Shown: positions 15,703-25,270, counted from the first letter of the stretch. The stretch: DNA of 64,000 bases from an uncultured Oscillospiraceae bacterium (GCA_910587255.1 CAJUKT010000073.1:34876-98875); one strand, 5' to 3'. Numbers and translations: made by a program. Notes: generated by a model not told the origin, from the letters alone.

Positions 15703-17001
15703 TTACGCGCCCGCGCCCGCGGGCTCTTTCATGGCCTCCTGCCTGGCCAGCGCCTTGGCGTTGGCCAGCATCAGCTTAATGCGGTTTTCCTGGTTGATTT
15801 TTGTTGCGCCCGGATCATAGTCGATAGCCACAATGTTGGAGCAGGGGTAGTCGTCCTTCAGTTTGCGGATCATACCCTTGCCGACGATGTGGTTGGGCAG
15901 GCAGCCGAAGGGCTGGGTACACACGATGTTGGGCACCCCTTGGTGAATGAGCTCCAGCATCTCGCCGGTGAGCAGCCAGCCCTCGCCCATTTTGTTGCCG
16001 TCCCCCAGGTAGCCCCGGACCAGCTTGTGCATGTCCTCAAAGGAGCCGGGGGCGCGGAAGCGGGTCTTTTGAAGCGCCTCGATCATATCCCTCTGACACG
16101 CCTCGATGTAACCCTTGAACAGCTGGCAGAACTTTTTTTTGACCCACGGCCCGCCATAGATGTTCACATCCACTTCCCGGTTGAAGATCTTGAAGATCAT
16201 AAAGTCGGTGAGGCCGGGCACCACCGGCTCCGCTCCCTCGGACAAGAGGAAGTCTTCCAAATTGTTGTTGCCCAAGGGGGAGAACTTCACGTAGATCTCG
16301 CCCACCACCCCCACCTTGACCTTCTCCTCGCCGGATACGGGGATGGCGGCAAAATCCGCCAGGATGGCGTCGAAATTGGCCCGCATCTGCTTGCGGTCCA
16401 TGCCCTTTCCGGCCTGGAATTCCTGGATGAGGGTGCTTTGCCATTGATCCAGCGTCTTGTCGGTGCCGCCGGGGGTGAGCTCATAGGGCCGGACCTGGTT
16501 GGCGGCGTTCACCAGCAGGTCGCCGTACAGCATGGCGTAGATGAGCTTGCGCACCAGGGGCAGGGTGAGGGAAAAGCCGGGGTTTTTCTCCAGCCCGGAC
16601 AGGTTCACCGAGATGACGGGGACGAATTCCAGACCCGCCTTTTCCAGGGCCTTGCGCAGCAGGTGGATATAATTGGATGCCCGGCAGCCGCCCCCCGTCT
16701 GGGTGATGAACAGCGCCACCTTATGGGGGTCGTAGCCGCCGTGCTTGATGGCGTCGATGAGCTGGCCGATGACCAGCAGGGCGGGATAGCAGGTGTCATT
16801 GTGGACATATTTCAGGCCCTCGTCCACGATGCCCCGGTGGTTGGTGGTGAGCATATCCACCTTGTAGCCCTCCAGAATGAGCAGCTGGCGGAACATCCCG
16901 AAGTGGACGGGGAGCATCTGGGGCATGAGGATGGTGTATTCCTGCTTCATCTCTTTGGTGAAGAGGAGGCGCCCGTCCTTGTCGTATTTCAATTCAGCCA
17001 T
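15703..17001 (-). CDS. 2-hydroxyacyl-CoA dehydratase-like protein (activase-associated)
   Basis: This 432-residue protein corresponds to the HgdB/DUF2229-like C-terminal part of the ~1400-residue activase proteins of other Clostridia. Cysteine motifs are visible in VHNDTCYPALLVIGQLID, TQTGGGCRASNYIHLLR and TQPFGCLPNHIVGKGMIRKL, likely iron-sulfur ligands. The ATG at 17001 follows AAAGGAG; the upstream frame extension lacks a ribosome site. It lies downstream of the acetyltransferase and the large activase gene on the same strand. The substrate is unknown. Confidence 0.8.
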   Translation of the reverse strand: MAELKYDKDGRLLFTKEMKQEYTILMPQMLPVHFGMFRQLLILEGYKVDMLTTNHRGIVDEGLKYVHNDTCYPALLVIGQLIDAIKHGGYDPHKVALFITQTGGGCRASNYIHLLRKALEKAGLEFVPVISVNLSGLEKNPGFSLTLPLVRKLIYAMLYGDLLVNAANQVRPYELTPGGTDKTLDQWQSTLIQEFQAGKGMDRKQMRANFDAILADFAAIPVSGEEKVKVGVVGEIYVKFSPLGNNNLEDFLLSEGAEPVVPGLTDFMIFKIFNREVDVNIYGGPWVKKKFCQLFKGYIEACQRDMIEALQKTRFRAPGSFEDMHKLVRGYLGDGNKMGEGWLLTGEMLELIHQGVPNIVCTQPFGCLPNHIVGKGMIRKLKDDYPCSNIVAIDYDPGATKINQENRIKLMLANAKALARQEAMKEPAGAGA

Positions 17002-17023
17002 GGAAAAACTCCTTTCGCGGGGG

Positions 17024-17758
17024 TCAATCGTCCCGAACGGCCCAATAGAGGCGTCCAATGGAGCGGGTCATGCCCAGGGACCGTTGAAGGGCCAGGGACG
17101 GGTCGTTTCCGTCGAACACCTGCCCATAGGGGACGTGCCCACGGGACAGCTCCAACCCGATCATGTAGGACTGGAGCAGGGTGGCCAGCCCCCGGCGGCG
17201 GTAGGGGGGCAGCACCTCCAAAAGCCCTACGGAGCCCTCTGCGTGCCGGCCGATAAAGGCCATAAGAGTGCCGCCGTCAAAGGCGCCGTACAGCTCGCCG
17301 CGTGCGATGAGCCAGGACAGGTACTCCTGGTCGGTGAGGGTGTAGTTAGCCAGCACGGTGGGCAGGTGGGATTGGTCCAGCTGCCGTATGTCCGCCGCCG
17401 CGTCCGGCAGGGGCGGAGGTGTGGTGCGAAGCCAGCCCAGCTGCCAGCAGGGATTCAGCCGGGTGAAGCCAAAGCGCTTTTCCAGCTCGTCCCGGTAGAG
17501 CGCCTCGTGGACGGTGATGAAGGTGGGCTTGGGCGGGATCAGGGCCAGCAGGGCTTGAGCGGTTTCCAGATCGTCTGCGAACATGGTGAAGCCCAGATCC
17601 TGCCCGTCCTTTTCGTAGTTATGAAAGGCGGCCAGCGCGCCTCGGGGCGTGGCGGCGAGGAGCCTGCCCTCCCCCCGGCGGACGGCCTCCGTCAGGTCCA
17701 GGTAGAGCACCGGGTCTCGGTTCAGCGCCTCCTGGCAGATGCTCAGATCAATGCTCAC
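17024..17758 (-). CDS. GNAT-family N-acetyltransferase between two dehydratase-system genes
   Basis: This 244-residue protein has a C-terminal GNAT domain. Its acetyl-CoA loop is VGLLEVLPPYRRRGLATLLQ, followed by FDGNDPSLALQRSLGMTR. The N-terminal ~120 residues (AFHNYEKDGQDLGFTMFADD) resemble a second, degenerate GNAT-like half. The start overlaps the end of the large activase gene by 11 bp and its stop is 22 bp before the dehydratase-like gene, so all three are one transcript. The substrate is unknown. Confidence 0.82.
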   Translation of the reverse strand: MSIDLSICQEALNRDPVLYLDLTEAVRRGEGRLLAATPRGALAAFHNYEKDGQDLGFTMFADDLETAQALLALIPPKPTFITVHEALYRDELEKRFGFTRLNPCWQLGWLRTTPPPLPDAAADIRQLDQSHLPTVLANYTLTDQEYLSWLIARGELYGAFDGGTLMAFIGRHAEGSVGLLEVLPPYRRRGLATLLQSYMIGLELSRGHVPYGQVFDGNDPSLALQRSLGMTRSIGRLYWAVRDD

Positions 17759-20687
17759 GGCGTTTTCTCTCCTCCATGGCGGCTATCAGGGAGCGCACCC
17801 GGATCTTCACCGCTCCCAGGTTGCTGATGTCGTCGATTTTCAACTGTGTGTACAGCCTGCCGCCCTCCTCCAGGATGGAGCGCATCTCGTCCCCGGTGAT
17901 GGCGTCGGTGCCGCAGCCGAAGCTCACCAGCTGCACCAGCTCCATGTCCGGCTGCTGGCAGACATACCGTGCGGCATTGTACATCCGGGCCTGGAAGGTC
18001 CACTGGTTGAGCACCTTCCGGGGGGCGTATTCCTCGTGAAAGGAGACCGCGTCCTCGCTCACCACCACGAAGCCGAAGGAGGTGATGAGCTCGTTGATGC
18101 CGTGGTTGATCTCCGGGTCGATGTGGTAAGGCCGCCCTGCCAGCACGATGATGGGCAGGCCCTGGGCGCGGGCCTGGTCGATGTACTGCTGGCCGGTGCG
18201 GTGCAGATCCTCCTTATAGCGGTCGTAGGCTTGGTAGGCGGCCCGGATGGCGTGGAGCGCCTCCCGCCGGGGGATGCCGAAGGTGTCGGCAAACCACTGC
18301 GAGCCGATGCGCTCATAGTCCTTTGGCCGGTGAAGTCCGGCATAGGGATTGAGGAAGCGGGTCTTTTTGAGGTCGGGCATATTGGCCGCCAGCAGCTCGG
18401 GGTAGTAGGCCACCACCGGGCAGTTATAGTTGTTGTCCGACGCCTTTTCGTCAAAATTGTAGGACATGCAGGGATAGAAGATGGCGTCCACCCCCGCCTC
18501 CACCAGGGCCTCCACATGGCCGTGGAGCAGCTTGGCGGGGTAGCACACCGTATCCGACGGGATGGTGCGCTGGCCCTTGATATATAGCTTCCGGGTGGAC
18601 TCGGGGGAGAGGACTACCTCAAAATTAAGCCGGGTGAACAGCTCGAACCAGAAGGGCAGGTTTTCGTACATATTGAGGCCGAAGGGCAGGCCGATCCGTC
18701 CCCGGGAGCCGTCCCCGAAGCCCCTGCCCTCCATGGCGCGCAGCTTCTGGTACTTGAAGCGGTACAGGTCGGGCAGCTCCGCCTTCTCCTTGCCCAGGGG
18801 GCGGGAGCAGCGGTTGCCTGAGATGAACCGCCGCCCGCCGTCAAAGCTGTTGACGGTGAGGGAGCAGTGGTTGGTACACAGATTGCAGGTGACGGGCTTG
18901 GCGGTGTGGGCAAAGCCCTCCAGCGCCCCGGCGTCCAGCAGGGAGGAGTGCTCCAGGCGGAGATCCCGTGCGGCCAGGGCCGCGCCGAAGGCCCCCATGA
19001 TGCCCGCGATGGTGGGCCGGGTGACCTCCCGGCCCAGCTCCTGCTCGAAGGCCCGGAGCACTGCGTCGTTGTGGAAGGTGCCGCCCTGCACCACGATATG
19101 CCGGCCCAAATCATCGGCGCTGGCGGCGCGGATCACCTTATAGATGGCGTTTTTCACGATGGAAATGGAGAGCCCCGCGCTGATGTCCTCCACGCTGGCG
19201 CCGTCCTTCTGGGCCTGCTTCACCGAGGAGTTCATGAACACGGTGCACCGGGAGCCCAGGTTCACCGGCTTCTGGGTGAACAGGCCCAGGCGCGCGAAGC
19301 CGGCGATATCGTAGCCCAGGGCCTTGGCAAAGGTCTCGATGAACGAGCCGCAGCCAGAGGAGCACGCCTCGTTGAGCATGATGGAGTCCACCGCGCCGCT
19401 GCGGATTTTAAAGCACTTCATGTCCTGGCCGCCGATGTCGATGATAAAGTCCACGTCGGGGTTGAAGTGGGCGGCGGCACGGTAATGGGCTACCGTCTCC
19501 ACCAGCCCCAGGTCGCAGGAGAAGGCGTTTTTGATCAGATCCTCCCCGTAGCCGGTGACGGCGGAGCCCTTGATTTTGATCCGCTTCCCGCACAGCCTGT
19601 AGATCTCCCGGAGCTGTTCCAGGGCGATGGCCACAGGATTGCCCTGGTTGGAGTGGTAATAGGTGTAGAGCAGCCCGCCGTCCGGGGCGATGAGGACGAT
19701 TTTTGTGGTGGTGGAGCCTGCGTCAATGCCTAAATACGCGTCGCCCTCGTAAGTATGGATATCCAGCTTGGGCGGGGTGGAGGCGTTGTGCCGGGCGGTG
19801 AAGGCGTCGTAATCCGCCTGGCTTTGAAACAGCGGCGGCATAGTGTCCACCACGGAGGTGGCGGCGCGGCTCTCCTCCAGCAGGCGCAGCAGCTGCGCGA
19901 AGGGGCGGGCCTCATAGTCGGAGGCGCACAGGGCTGCCCCCATGGCGGCAAAGCAGTCGCCGTCCTCGGGGAAGACGGCGTGATCGCCGTCTAATTGCAG
20001 GGTGTCCACAAACCGTTCCCGCAGGCCCATGAGGAAGTGCAGGGGGCCGCCCAGAAATACGATTTTGCCCTTCAGTTCCCGGCCCTGGGTGAGGCCGGCC
20101 ACCGTCTGGTCCACCACCGCCTGGAAAATGGAGGCGGCCACGTCCTCCTTCCGCCCGCCCTGGTTGAGGATGGGCTGGATGTCGCTTTTGGCGAACACGC
20201 CGCAGCGGCTGGCGATGGGGTAAATTTTCTGGTGGCGCAGGGAGAGCTCGTCCAGCTCGTTCACGGTGACGTTCATGAGGGTGGCCATCTGGTCGATAAA
20301 GGCCCCGGTGCCCCCGGCGCAGGAGCCGTTCATGCGCTCCTCCAGGGCGCCGCCGAAGAAGATGATTTTGGCGTCCTCGCCCCCCAGTTCGATCACCGCG
20401 TCAGTGTCCGGGATGTAGGCGTTTACCGCCGCGGCGGTGGCGTACACCTCCTGCACGAAGTCCAGCCCCGCGGCCTTGGCCACCCCCAGCCCGGCGGAGC
20501 CGGTGACCACCAGGCGCACGTCCTTGCCCTGGAGCATGCTTTCGATGGAGCGCAGGGTCTCGCAGGCCCGTTCCCGGGCTTTGGAATAGTGCCGCTCGTA
20601 GGAGCGGAACAGCAGCTTGTCATCCTCGTCCAGCACCACCACCTTGACGGTGGTGGAACCGATATCAATGCCTACGCGCAGGATCAT
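17748..20687 (-). CDS. Acyl-CoA dehydratase activase-related protein, double ASKHA plus DUF2229
   Basis: This 979-residue protein has two ATPase domains of the BcrAD/BadFG (HgdC) type. The first (residues ~1-260) starts VGIDIGSTTVKVVVLDE; the second (~310-570) starts YLGIDAGSTTTKIVLIAPDG and contains the cluster motif NEACSSGCGSFIETF. A cysteine-rich block (CNLCTNHCSLTV) and a DUF2229 domain (GLPFGLNMYENLPFWFELF) follow. Such proteins use ATP to drive electron transfer to a dehydratase. I chose the ATG at 20687, behind AGGAGG. Homologues of ~1400 residues carry the part found here as the separate gene at 15703-17001. Confidence 0.88.
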   Translation of the reverse strand: MILRVGIDIGSTTVKVVVLDEDDKLLFRSYERHYSKARERACETLRSIESMLQGKDVRLVVTGSAGLGVAKAAGLDFVQEVYATAAAVNAYIPDTDAVIELGGEDAKIIFFGGALEERMNGSCAGGTGAFIDQMATLMNVTVNELDELSLRHQKIYPIASRCGVFAKSDIQPILNQGGRKEDVAASIFQAVVDQTVAGLTQGRELKGKIVFLGGPLHFLMGLRERFVDTLQLDGDHAVFPEDGDCFAAMGAALCASDYEARPFAQLLRLLEESRAATSVVDTMPPLFQSQADYDAFTARHNASTPPKLDIHTYEGDAYLGIDAGSTTTKIVLIAPDGGLLYTYYHSNQGNPVAIALEQLREIYRLCGKRIKIKGSAVTGYGEDLIKNAFSCDLGLVETVAHYRAAAHFNPDVDFIIDIGGQDMKCFKIRSGAVDSIMLNEACSSGCGSFIETFAKALGYDIAGFARLGLFTQKPVNLGSRCTVFMNSSVKQAQKDGASVEDISAGLSISIVKNAIYKVIRAASADDLGRHIVVQGGTFHNDAVLRAFEQELGREVTRPTIAGIMGAFGAALAARDLRLEHSSLLDAGALEGFAHTAKPVTCNLCTNHCSLTVNSFDGGRRFISGNRCSRPLGKEKAELPDLYRFKYQKLRAMEGRGFGDGSRGRIGLPFGLNMYENLPFWFELFTRLNFEVVLSPESTRKLYIKGQRTIPSDTVCYPAKLLHGHVEALVEAGVDAIFYPCMSYNFDEKASDNNYNCPVVAYYPELLAANMPDLKKTRFLNPYAGLHRPKDYERIGSQWFADTFGIPRREALHAIRAAYQAYDRYKEDLHRTGQQYIDQARAQGLPIIVLAGRPYHIDPEINHGINELITSFGFVVVSEDAVSFHEEYAPRKVLNQWTFQARMYNAARYVCQQPDMELVQLVSFGCGTDAITGDEMRSILEEGGRLYTQLKIDDISNLGAVKIRVRSLIAAMEERKRREH

Positions 20688-20737
20688 AGTTATCCTCCTG
20701 ATCTTGAGATCCATAATCCAGATAAAGTCCAGAGGAT

Positions 20738-20766
20738 ATTATATAGAAATGATAGGCTTTTTTCAA
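20738..20766 (-). promoter_or_regulatory. Promoter of the activase operon
   Basis: On the minus strand, TTGAAA (20761-20766) and TATAAT (20738-20743) have 17-bp spacing. Confidence 0.8.
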
Positions 20767-20820
20767 TAGTATAGTTTGACGGTTTTTCCGCAAAGCGACA
20801 AAAAAGCCAAAGCGTAAAAT

Positions 20821-20851
20821 GCGACGGGGCGGATAGCATCCGCCCCGTCGC
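20821..20851 (-). terminator. Terminator after asnB
   Basis: GCGACGGGGCGGAT pairs with ATCCGCCCCGTCGC across a short loop. On the minus strand, ATTTTA follows, ending the asnB transcript before the activase promoter. Confidence 0.75.
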
Positions 20852-20882
20852 AGGGTTCGCGGCAGCGGCCCGGGCCGCCTTG

Positions 20883-22745
20883 TCATTTGCCGGGGGTAAA
20901 GGGCTGTACGCCGCATTTTTCGGGGAAATACACCTGATACCAGATGAGGAAGGACAGCACGGTGTACAGCTTGCGGTGGGTGCGCTCCTTGCCGGCGTAG
21001 TGCTGTTCCAGCAGGTCCAGCAGGTACGTCTGGTCGAAAAATTCCGCCACATAGCGCTGGGAGATCAGGTCTTTGGCCCAGCGGTAATACTTCTCCTCCC
21101 GCAGCCAGGCGATGAAGGGGACGGGGAAGCCCTTCTTGTCCCGCTTCACCCAATCGTCGGGGAGCAGCGGAACCGCCGCCATGCGCAGGGGGTATTTGGT
21201 CATGGTCTTGCCCCGCATCTTCTGGGCGCTGGGGATGGCCCGGGCCACTGCCCACACCTCCCGGTCCAGATAGGGTACCCGCAGCTCCAGCGAGTGGGCC
21301 ATGGTCATGCGGTCGGCCTTGCGGAGGATGTCCAGCGGCTGCCACAGGTGGAGGTCCAGGTACTGCATTTTGGTCAGGTCGTCTGCCCCCTGGATGGCCT
21401 CGAAGTAGGGCCCGGTGACATCGTGCCAGGTGAGGGCAGAGCGGTAGGCGGGGGTGAGCACCCGCTCCGCCTCGTCATCGCCGAAGATAAACGCTTGGCC
21501 CACGAAGGTCTGGCTGACGGGCTTGGCGGCCTTGGTGAGGAAGCCCTGGCCGTGGAACCGGGGCAGCCCGGCCACGCATTTGGCCACGGCTTTCCGCAGG
21601 GCCAGGGGGGTCTTTCGGTATAACCGGTAAGGCTTTGTGGTGTGGTAGGTAATATAGCCGCCGAACAGCTCGTCCGCCCCCTCGCCGGACAGCACCACCT
21701 TCACGTCCTTGGCCGCCAGCTGGGACAGGAAATACAGCGGCACGGTGGACAGGTTGGCGTTAGGCTCGTCGGCGTAGTATTGGACGGCGGGAAGGGCGCT
21801 GAAAAACTCCTCTGCCGAGATGGTTTTGGAGATGTTGCGCAGGCCCAGCTCCCGGCACAGCGCCTTAGCCTCCCCGGTCTCGTCGAAGTCGCGGTTTTCA
21901 AAGCCCACGGAGTAGGTTTTGTCGGGCCGGGAGAGGGCGGCGATGACGCTGGAGTCGATGCCGCCGGACAGGAAGGAGCCAACCTCCACGTCGCTGATCT
22001 CGTGGGCCTTGACGGACTCGGCGACCGCCTCCCGGATCTGCTTGGCCCGCTGCTCCAAGGGCATGTTTTCCGGGGCAAAGGAGAAAGCGTGATAGGAGGC
22101 GAACTCGGTATGCCCCTCCCGGTGGAGAAAATAGTGGCCGGGAAGCAGGCGGTACACCCCCTTGAAGAAGGATTCGTTCAGGGCGGAGTACTGGAAGGTG
22201 AGATAGAGCTTCAGCGCGTTGGGGTTGAGCTCCTTTTTGAACTCCGGGTGGGGGAGGAAGCTCTTGCACTCCGAGCCGAAGAAGAACAGATCCCCCATCT
22301 GGGCATAGTAGAAGGGCTTGATGCCAAAGGGGTCCCGGGCGCCGAACAGCTCCTGCTTTTCCCTGTCCCAGATGACGAAGGCGAACATGCCCCGCAGCTT
22401 TTGGAGCACCTGCGGCCCCCACTCCATGTAGCCGTGGAGCACCACCTCGGTGTCGCAGTCGGTCAGGAAGCTGTGCCCCTCGGCGGCCAGCTCCTCCCGC
22501 AGCGTCTGAAAGTTATAGGTCTCGCCGTTGTAGGCGATGATATAGCGCCCATCGGGGCTGACGATGGGCTGCCGGCCCTTTTCCAGGTCGATGATGGACA
22601 GCCGGCGGTGGGCGATGCCGCAGTGCTCGTCGGTATAGTGGCCCTCGCCGTCAGGGCCCCGGTGGCGGATGGCCTCCCCCATGGCATGGAGCGCCTTTTC
22701 ATCAGGGGGAGCGGAACGGGTCACAAAGCCGGTAAAACCGCACAT
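20883..22745 (-). CDS. asnB: Asparagine synthase (glutamine-hydrolysing)
   Basis: This 620-residue enzyme makes asparagine from aspartate, glutamine and ATP. The glutaminase nucleophile is Cys2 (MCGFTGFV), so the start at 22745 is certain and the longer frame is wrong. HRGPDGEGHY and AYNGETYNF mark the glutaminase half; the synthetase half carries the PP-loop SFLSGGIDSSVIAALS and SGEGADELFGGY. GGAGG precedes the ATG. It is a single-gene unit. Confidence 0.95.
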   Translation of the reverse strand: MCGFTGFVTRSAPPDEKALHAMGEAIRHRGPDGEGHYTDEHCGIAHRRLSIIDLEKGRQPIVSPDGRYIIAYNGETYNFQTLREELAAEGHSFLTDCDTEVVLHGYMEWGPQVLQKLRGMFAFVIWDREKQELFGARDPFGIKPFYYAQMGDLFFFGSECKSFLPHPEFKKELNPNALKLYLTFQYSALNESFFKGVYRLLPGHYFLHREGHTEFASYHAFSFAPENMPLEQRAKQIREAVAESVKAHEISDVEVGSFLSGGIDSSVIAALSRPDKTYSVGFENRDFDETGEAKALCRELGLRNISKTISAEEFFSALPAVQYYADEPNANLSTVPLYFLSQLAAKDVKVVLSGEGADELFGGYITYHTTKPYRLYRKTPLALRKAVAKCVAGLPRFHGQGFLTKAAKPVSQTFVGQAFIFGDDEAERVLTPAYRSALTWHDVTGPYFEAIQGADDLTKMQYLDLHLWQPLDILRKADRMTMAHSLELRVPYLDREVWAVARAIPSAQKMRGKTMTKYPLRMAAVPLLPDDWVKRDKKGFPVPFIAWLREEKYYRWAKDLISQRYVAEFFDQTYLLDLLEQHYAGKERTHRKLYTVLSFLIWYQVYFPEKCGVQPFTPGK

Positions 22746-22788
22746 ATTAAAATCCTCCAGTTCTGGGATCAGGTGGTTAGTTTTCATT

Positions 22789-22817
22789 AGAATAAAGCCT
22801 ATTGGTGAAAATGTCAA
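22789..22817 (-). promoter_or_regulatory. Promoter of asnB
   Basis: On the minus strand, TTGACA (22812-22817) and TATTCT (22789-22794) are separated by 17 bp. Confidence 0.75.
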
Positions 22818-22906
22818 CCGCTGGGAAAGAATCGGGGTGGAAAAAAGTCTGCGGCTGTGGTATGATACCAAACGGCTGTGATCTAAAACAGACGGCGGAG
22901 GTTTCC

Positions 22907-24268
22907 ATGGACAAGGATTGGGAAAAATATCTGCCCCCAACAACATGCGCCGCGCTGGGGCTGGCGCTGACGCTGGGGGCGGCGTGGGTGTGCCTTGGGC
23001 TGGATCGGGGCACGGCGGCGGACGGCGTGTGCGTTGCGTGCCTGCTGGTGCTGCTGGCCTTGGGAGCGCTGGCCCTGCTGCGCCTGGAGGGATATGGGCG
23101 GGATACGCTGGGCGTCATGCTGTTCCCCCTGGGGGCGGCCATGCTGGCCCGGGCGCTGTGCCTGGATTATGCCAGCGGGGACTACAACAGTTTTCTGAGC
23201 GGCTGGTATCAATATTTTCGTCTCAACGGCGGCTTTGCCGCCATCGCGGGCAGCGTGGGGGATTATAACGCCCCCTACCTCTACTTTATGGCGGCCATCT
23301 CCTATCTGGACGTACCCGACCTGTACCTTATCAAGCTGTTTTCCATCCTGTGGGACGTGCTGCTGGCCTGGGGCTGCCTGCGGCTGGTGCGTTCCCTGGT
23401 CAGGGAACGGCAGGGGAGCGCCGCTCCCCTGATTGTCTTTGGGGCCGCCCTGCTGCTGCCCACGGTGGTGCTCAACGGGGCATACTGGGGCCAGTGCGAC
23501 GCCATCTACGGCGCGTTGGCGGTCCATGCCGCCGCCCTGGCGCTGGAGGGGCGGAGCAAGTCCTCGGTGGCGCTGATGGGGGTGGCCTTTGCCTTCAAGC
23601 TTCAGAGCATTTTTGTGCTTCCCCTGTGGGGGGTGCTGTGGCTGGCAGGGCGGGTAAAATTCCGGGAGCTGTGGGTATTCCCGCTGGCCTACCTGGCTAT
23701 GATCGCCCCGGCGGCGGCCTTGGGCAAGCCCCTGGGGGAGATTGTGGGGGTGTACTTCAGGCAGATGGGGGAGTATCCCCGCCTGACCCTCAACGCCCCC
23801 TCGGTCTATCAGTTCATCCCGTATAAAATGGCGCTGGACGAGCAGCTGGCCTCCCGCCTTGGGATTTTGGCTGCGGGGGCGCTGGTGCTGGCCCTGCTGG
23901 CGCTGGGCTTCTGGCTGCGGGGACGGCTGGACCGGACGGCGGCAATGGCTGCCGCAGTGGTTTTATGTATCGGCGTACCCTTTTTCCTGCCCCACATGCA
24001 CGAGCGCTATTTTTTCCTGGCGGATATGTTTACCCTGTGCTGGGCCTGCGCGGACCGGCGGCGGGCCCCGGCGGCTGTGCTGGTGTGCGGCTCGTCCCTG
24101 GCCAGCTACTGCGTATACCTGCGGCTGAAGTATAATTGCGTGGTGCGCCTGGGCGGGGGCGTGTTTGTGATGGGGCTGGAGGCGCTTGCCATGCTGGCGG
24201 CCCTGGCTCTGGCCCTGCTGGCGCTGGCGGAGCGGGTACGGAATATGACGAAGGAGGAGCGCGCGTGA
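22907..24268 (+). CDS. Gpi18-like polytopic mannosyltransferase-type protein
   Basis: This 453-residue protein has about ten membrane segments. The features of GT-C glycosyltransferases related to Gpi18 are visible: DYASGDYNSFLSGWYQYF and GDYNAPYLYFMAAISYL in the first loop, NGAYWGQCDAIYGALAVHA in the middle, and LPHMHERYFFLADMFTL near the end. Such enzymes use lipid-linked sugars on the outer face. GGCGGAGG precedes the ATG at 22907. The stop overlaps the GTG start of the exonuclease gene. The acceptor is unknown. Confidence 0.75.
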   Translation: MDKDWEKYLPPTTCAALGLALTLGAAWVCLGLDRGTAADGVCVACLLVLLALGALALLRLEGYGRDTLGVMLFPLGAAMLARALCLDYASGDYNSFLSGWYQYFRLNGGFAAIAGSVGDYNAPYLYFMAAISYLDVPDLYLIKLFSILWDVLLAWGCLRLVRSLVRERQGSAAPLIVFGAALLLPTVVLNGAYWGQCDAIYGALAVHAAALALEGRSKSSVALMGVAFAFKLQSIFVLPLWGVLWLAGRVKFRELWVFPLAYLAMIAPAAALGKPLGEIVGVYFRQMGEYPRLTLNAPSVYQFIPYKMALDEQLASRLGILAAGALVLALLALGFWLRGRLDRTAAMAAAVVLCIGVPFFLPHMHERYFFLADMFTLCWACADRRRAPAAVLVCGSSLASYCVYLRLKYNCVVRLGGGVFVMGLEALAMLAALALALLALAERVRNMTKEERA

Positions 24269-25017
24269 AATTTGTATCCTGGAATGTGAACGGCCTGCGG
24301 GCCTGTCTGAAAAAGGGGTTTGCGGAGTCCATGCTGGGGCTGGACGCCGACTTCATCTGCCTCCAGGAGACCAAGATGGAGCGGGGCCAGGCGGAGGCGG
24401 GCCTGCCCGGCTACCATGAATTCTGGAATTCGGCGGACAAGAAGGGCTATTCCGGCACCGCTGTTTTTGCCCGGACCGAGCCCCTGTCCGTGTCCTACGG
24501 CATGGATCTGGACAAGCACGACCACGAGGGGCGGCTCATCACCCTGGAGTACCCCGAATTCTGGCTGGTGGACTGCTACACCCCCAACGCACAAAGCGAG
24601 CTGGCCCGCATCGGCTACCGCATGGAGTGGGAGGACGACCTGCTGGAGTATCTCCAGAGCCTGGACAAGACCAAGCCGGTGGTGTACTGCGGCGACCTGA
24701 ACGTGGCCCACCAGGAGATCGACCTGAAAAATCCCAAGACCAACCGGGGGAACGCGGGCTTCTCCGATGAGGAGCGCGCCGCCATGACCCGCCTGCTTTC
24801 CTCCGGCTTCACCGATACCTTCCGTCTGCTCCACCCGGAGGCGGAGGGGGCCTATTCCTGGTGGAGCTACCGCTTTAAGGCCCGGGAGAAGAATGCCGGA
24901 TGGCGCATCGACTATTTCATCGTCTCCCAGCGGCTGGGCGGGCGGGTGGCCCAGGCGTCCATCCACCCGGATATCCAGGGCAGCGACCACTGTCCGGTAT
25001 CGCTGGTTTTGAAATAG
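24265..25017 (+). CDS. xth: Exodeoxyribonuclease III / AP endonuclease
   Basis: This 250-residue enzyme cuts at abasic sites and degrades 3' ends in base excision repair. The EEP-fold motifs follow in order: FVSWNVNGLRA, CLQETKME, YCGDLNVAHQEIDLKNPKTN, WWSYRFKAREKNAGWRIDYF and GSDHCPVSL. The start is GTG 24265 behind AAGGAGGAG, overlapping the preceding stop (GTGA). Confidence 0.95.
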   Translation: MKFVSWNVNGLRACLKKGFAESMLGLDADFICLQETKMERGQAEAGLPGYHEFWNSADKKGYSGTAVFARTEPLSVSYGMDLDKHDHEGRLITLEYPEFWLVDCYTPNAQSELARIGYRMEWEDDLLEYLQSLDKTKPVVYCGDLNVAHQEIDLKNPKTNRGNAGFSDEERAAMTRLLSSGFTDTFRLLHPEAEGAYSWWSYRFKAREKNAGWRIDYFIVSQRLGGRVAQASIHPDIQGSDHCPVSLVLK

Positions 25018-25086
25018 TTTCCAGTTGAAAATTTTGCTCTTTCGCAAAAAATCGGGCAAGCTAACGGGGCGAAGGAGTGATGAGTT

Positions 25087-25266
25087 ATGAGAATGGACAA
25101 AAGGGCTGTGCTGCCCATCGCCGGGGCCACCATGGCGGCGGGAGCGGCCATTGGGCTGATGATGATGCCCAAGAAGAAAAAGCACTCCGCCCAAAAGGCG
25201 GCGGGCCGGGCCATCAAGGCTGTGGGCGAGGTAGTGGAGCACTTCAACGGTTCGCTGAAAATGTGA
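25087..25266 (+). CDS. Small single-membrane-span protein (59 residues)
   Basis: The ATG at 25087 follows GAAGGAG. The protein begins MRMDKRAVLPIAGATMAAGAAIGL, one membrane helix, then MMMPKKKKHSAQKAAGRAIKAVGEVVEHF, a basic amphipathic tail. A terminator follows immediately. The form resembles small YtxH-like envelope proteins of Firmicutes, but I claim no family. A start at 25093 is possible. Confidence 0.65.
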   Translation: MRMDKRAVLPIAGATMAAGAAIGLMMMPKKKKHSAQKAAGRAIKAVGEVVEHFNGSLKM

Positions 25267-25270
25267 GTGA

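Noticed and set aside
17024..17758. Idea that the activase gene is broken by a frameshift
   Set aside because: The two parts are separated by a full GNAT gene with intact motifs, and both have good starts; the split is an organisation, not a sequencing error.
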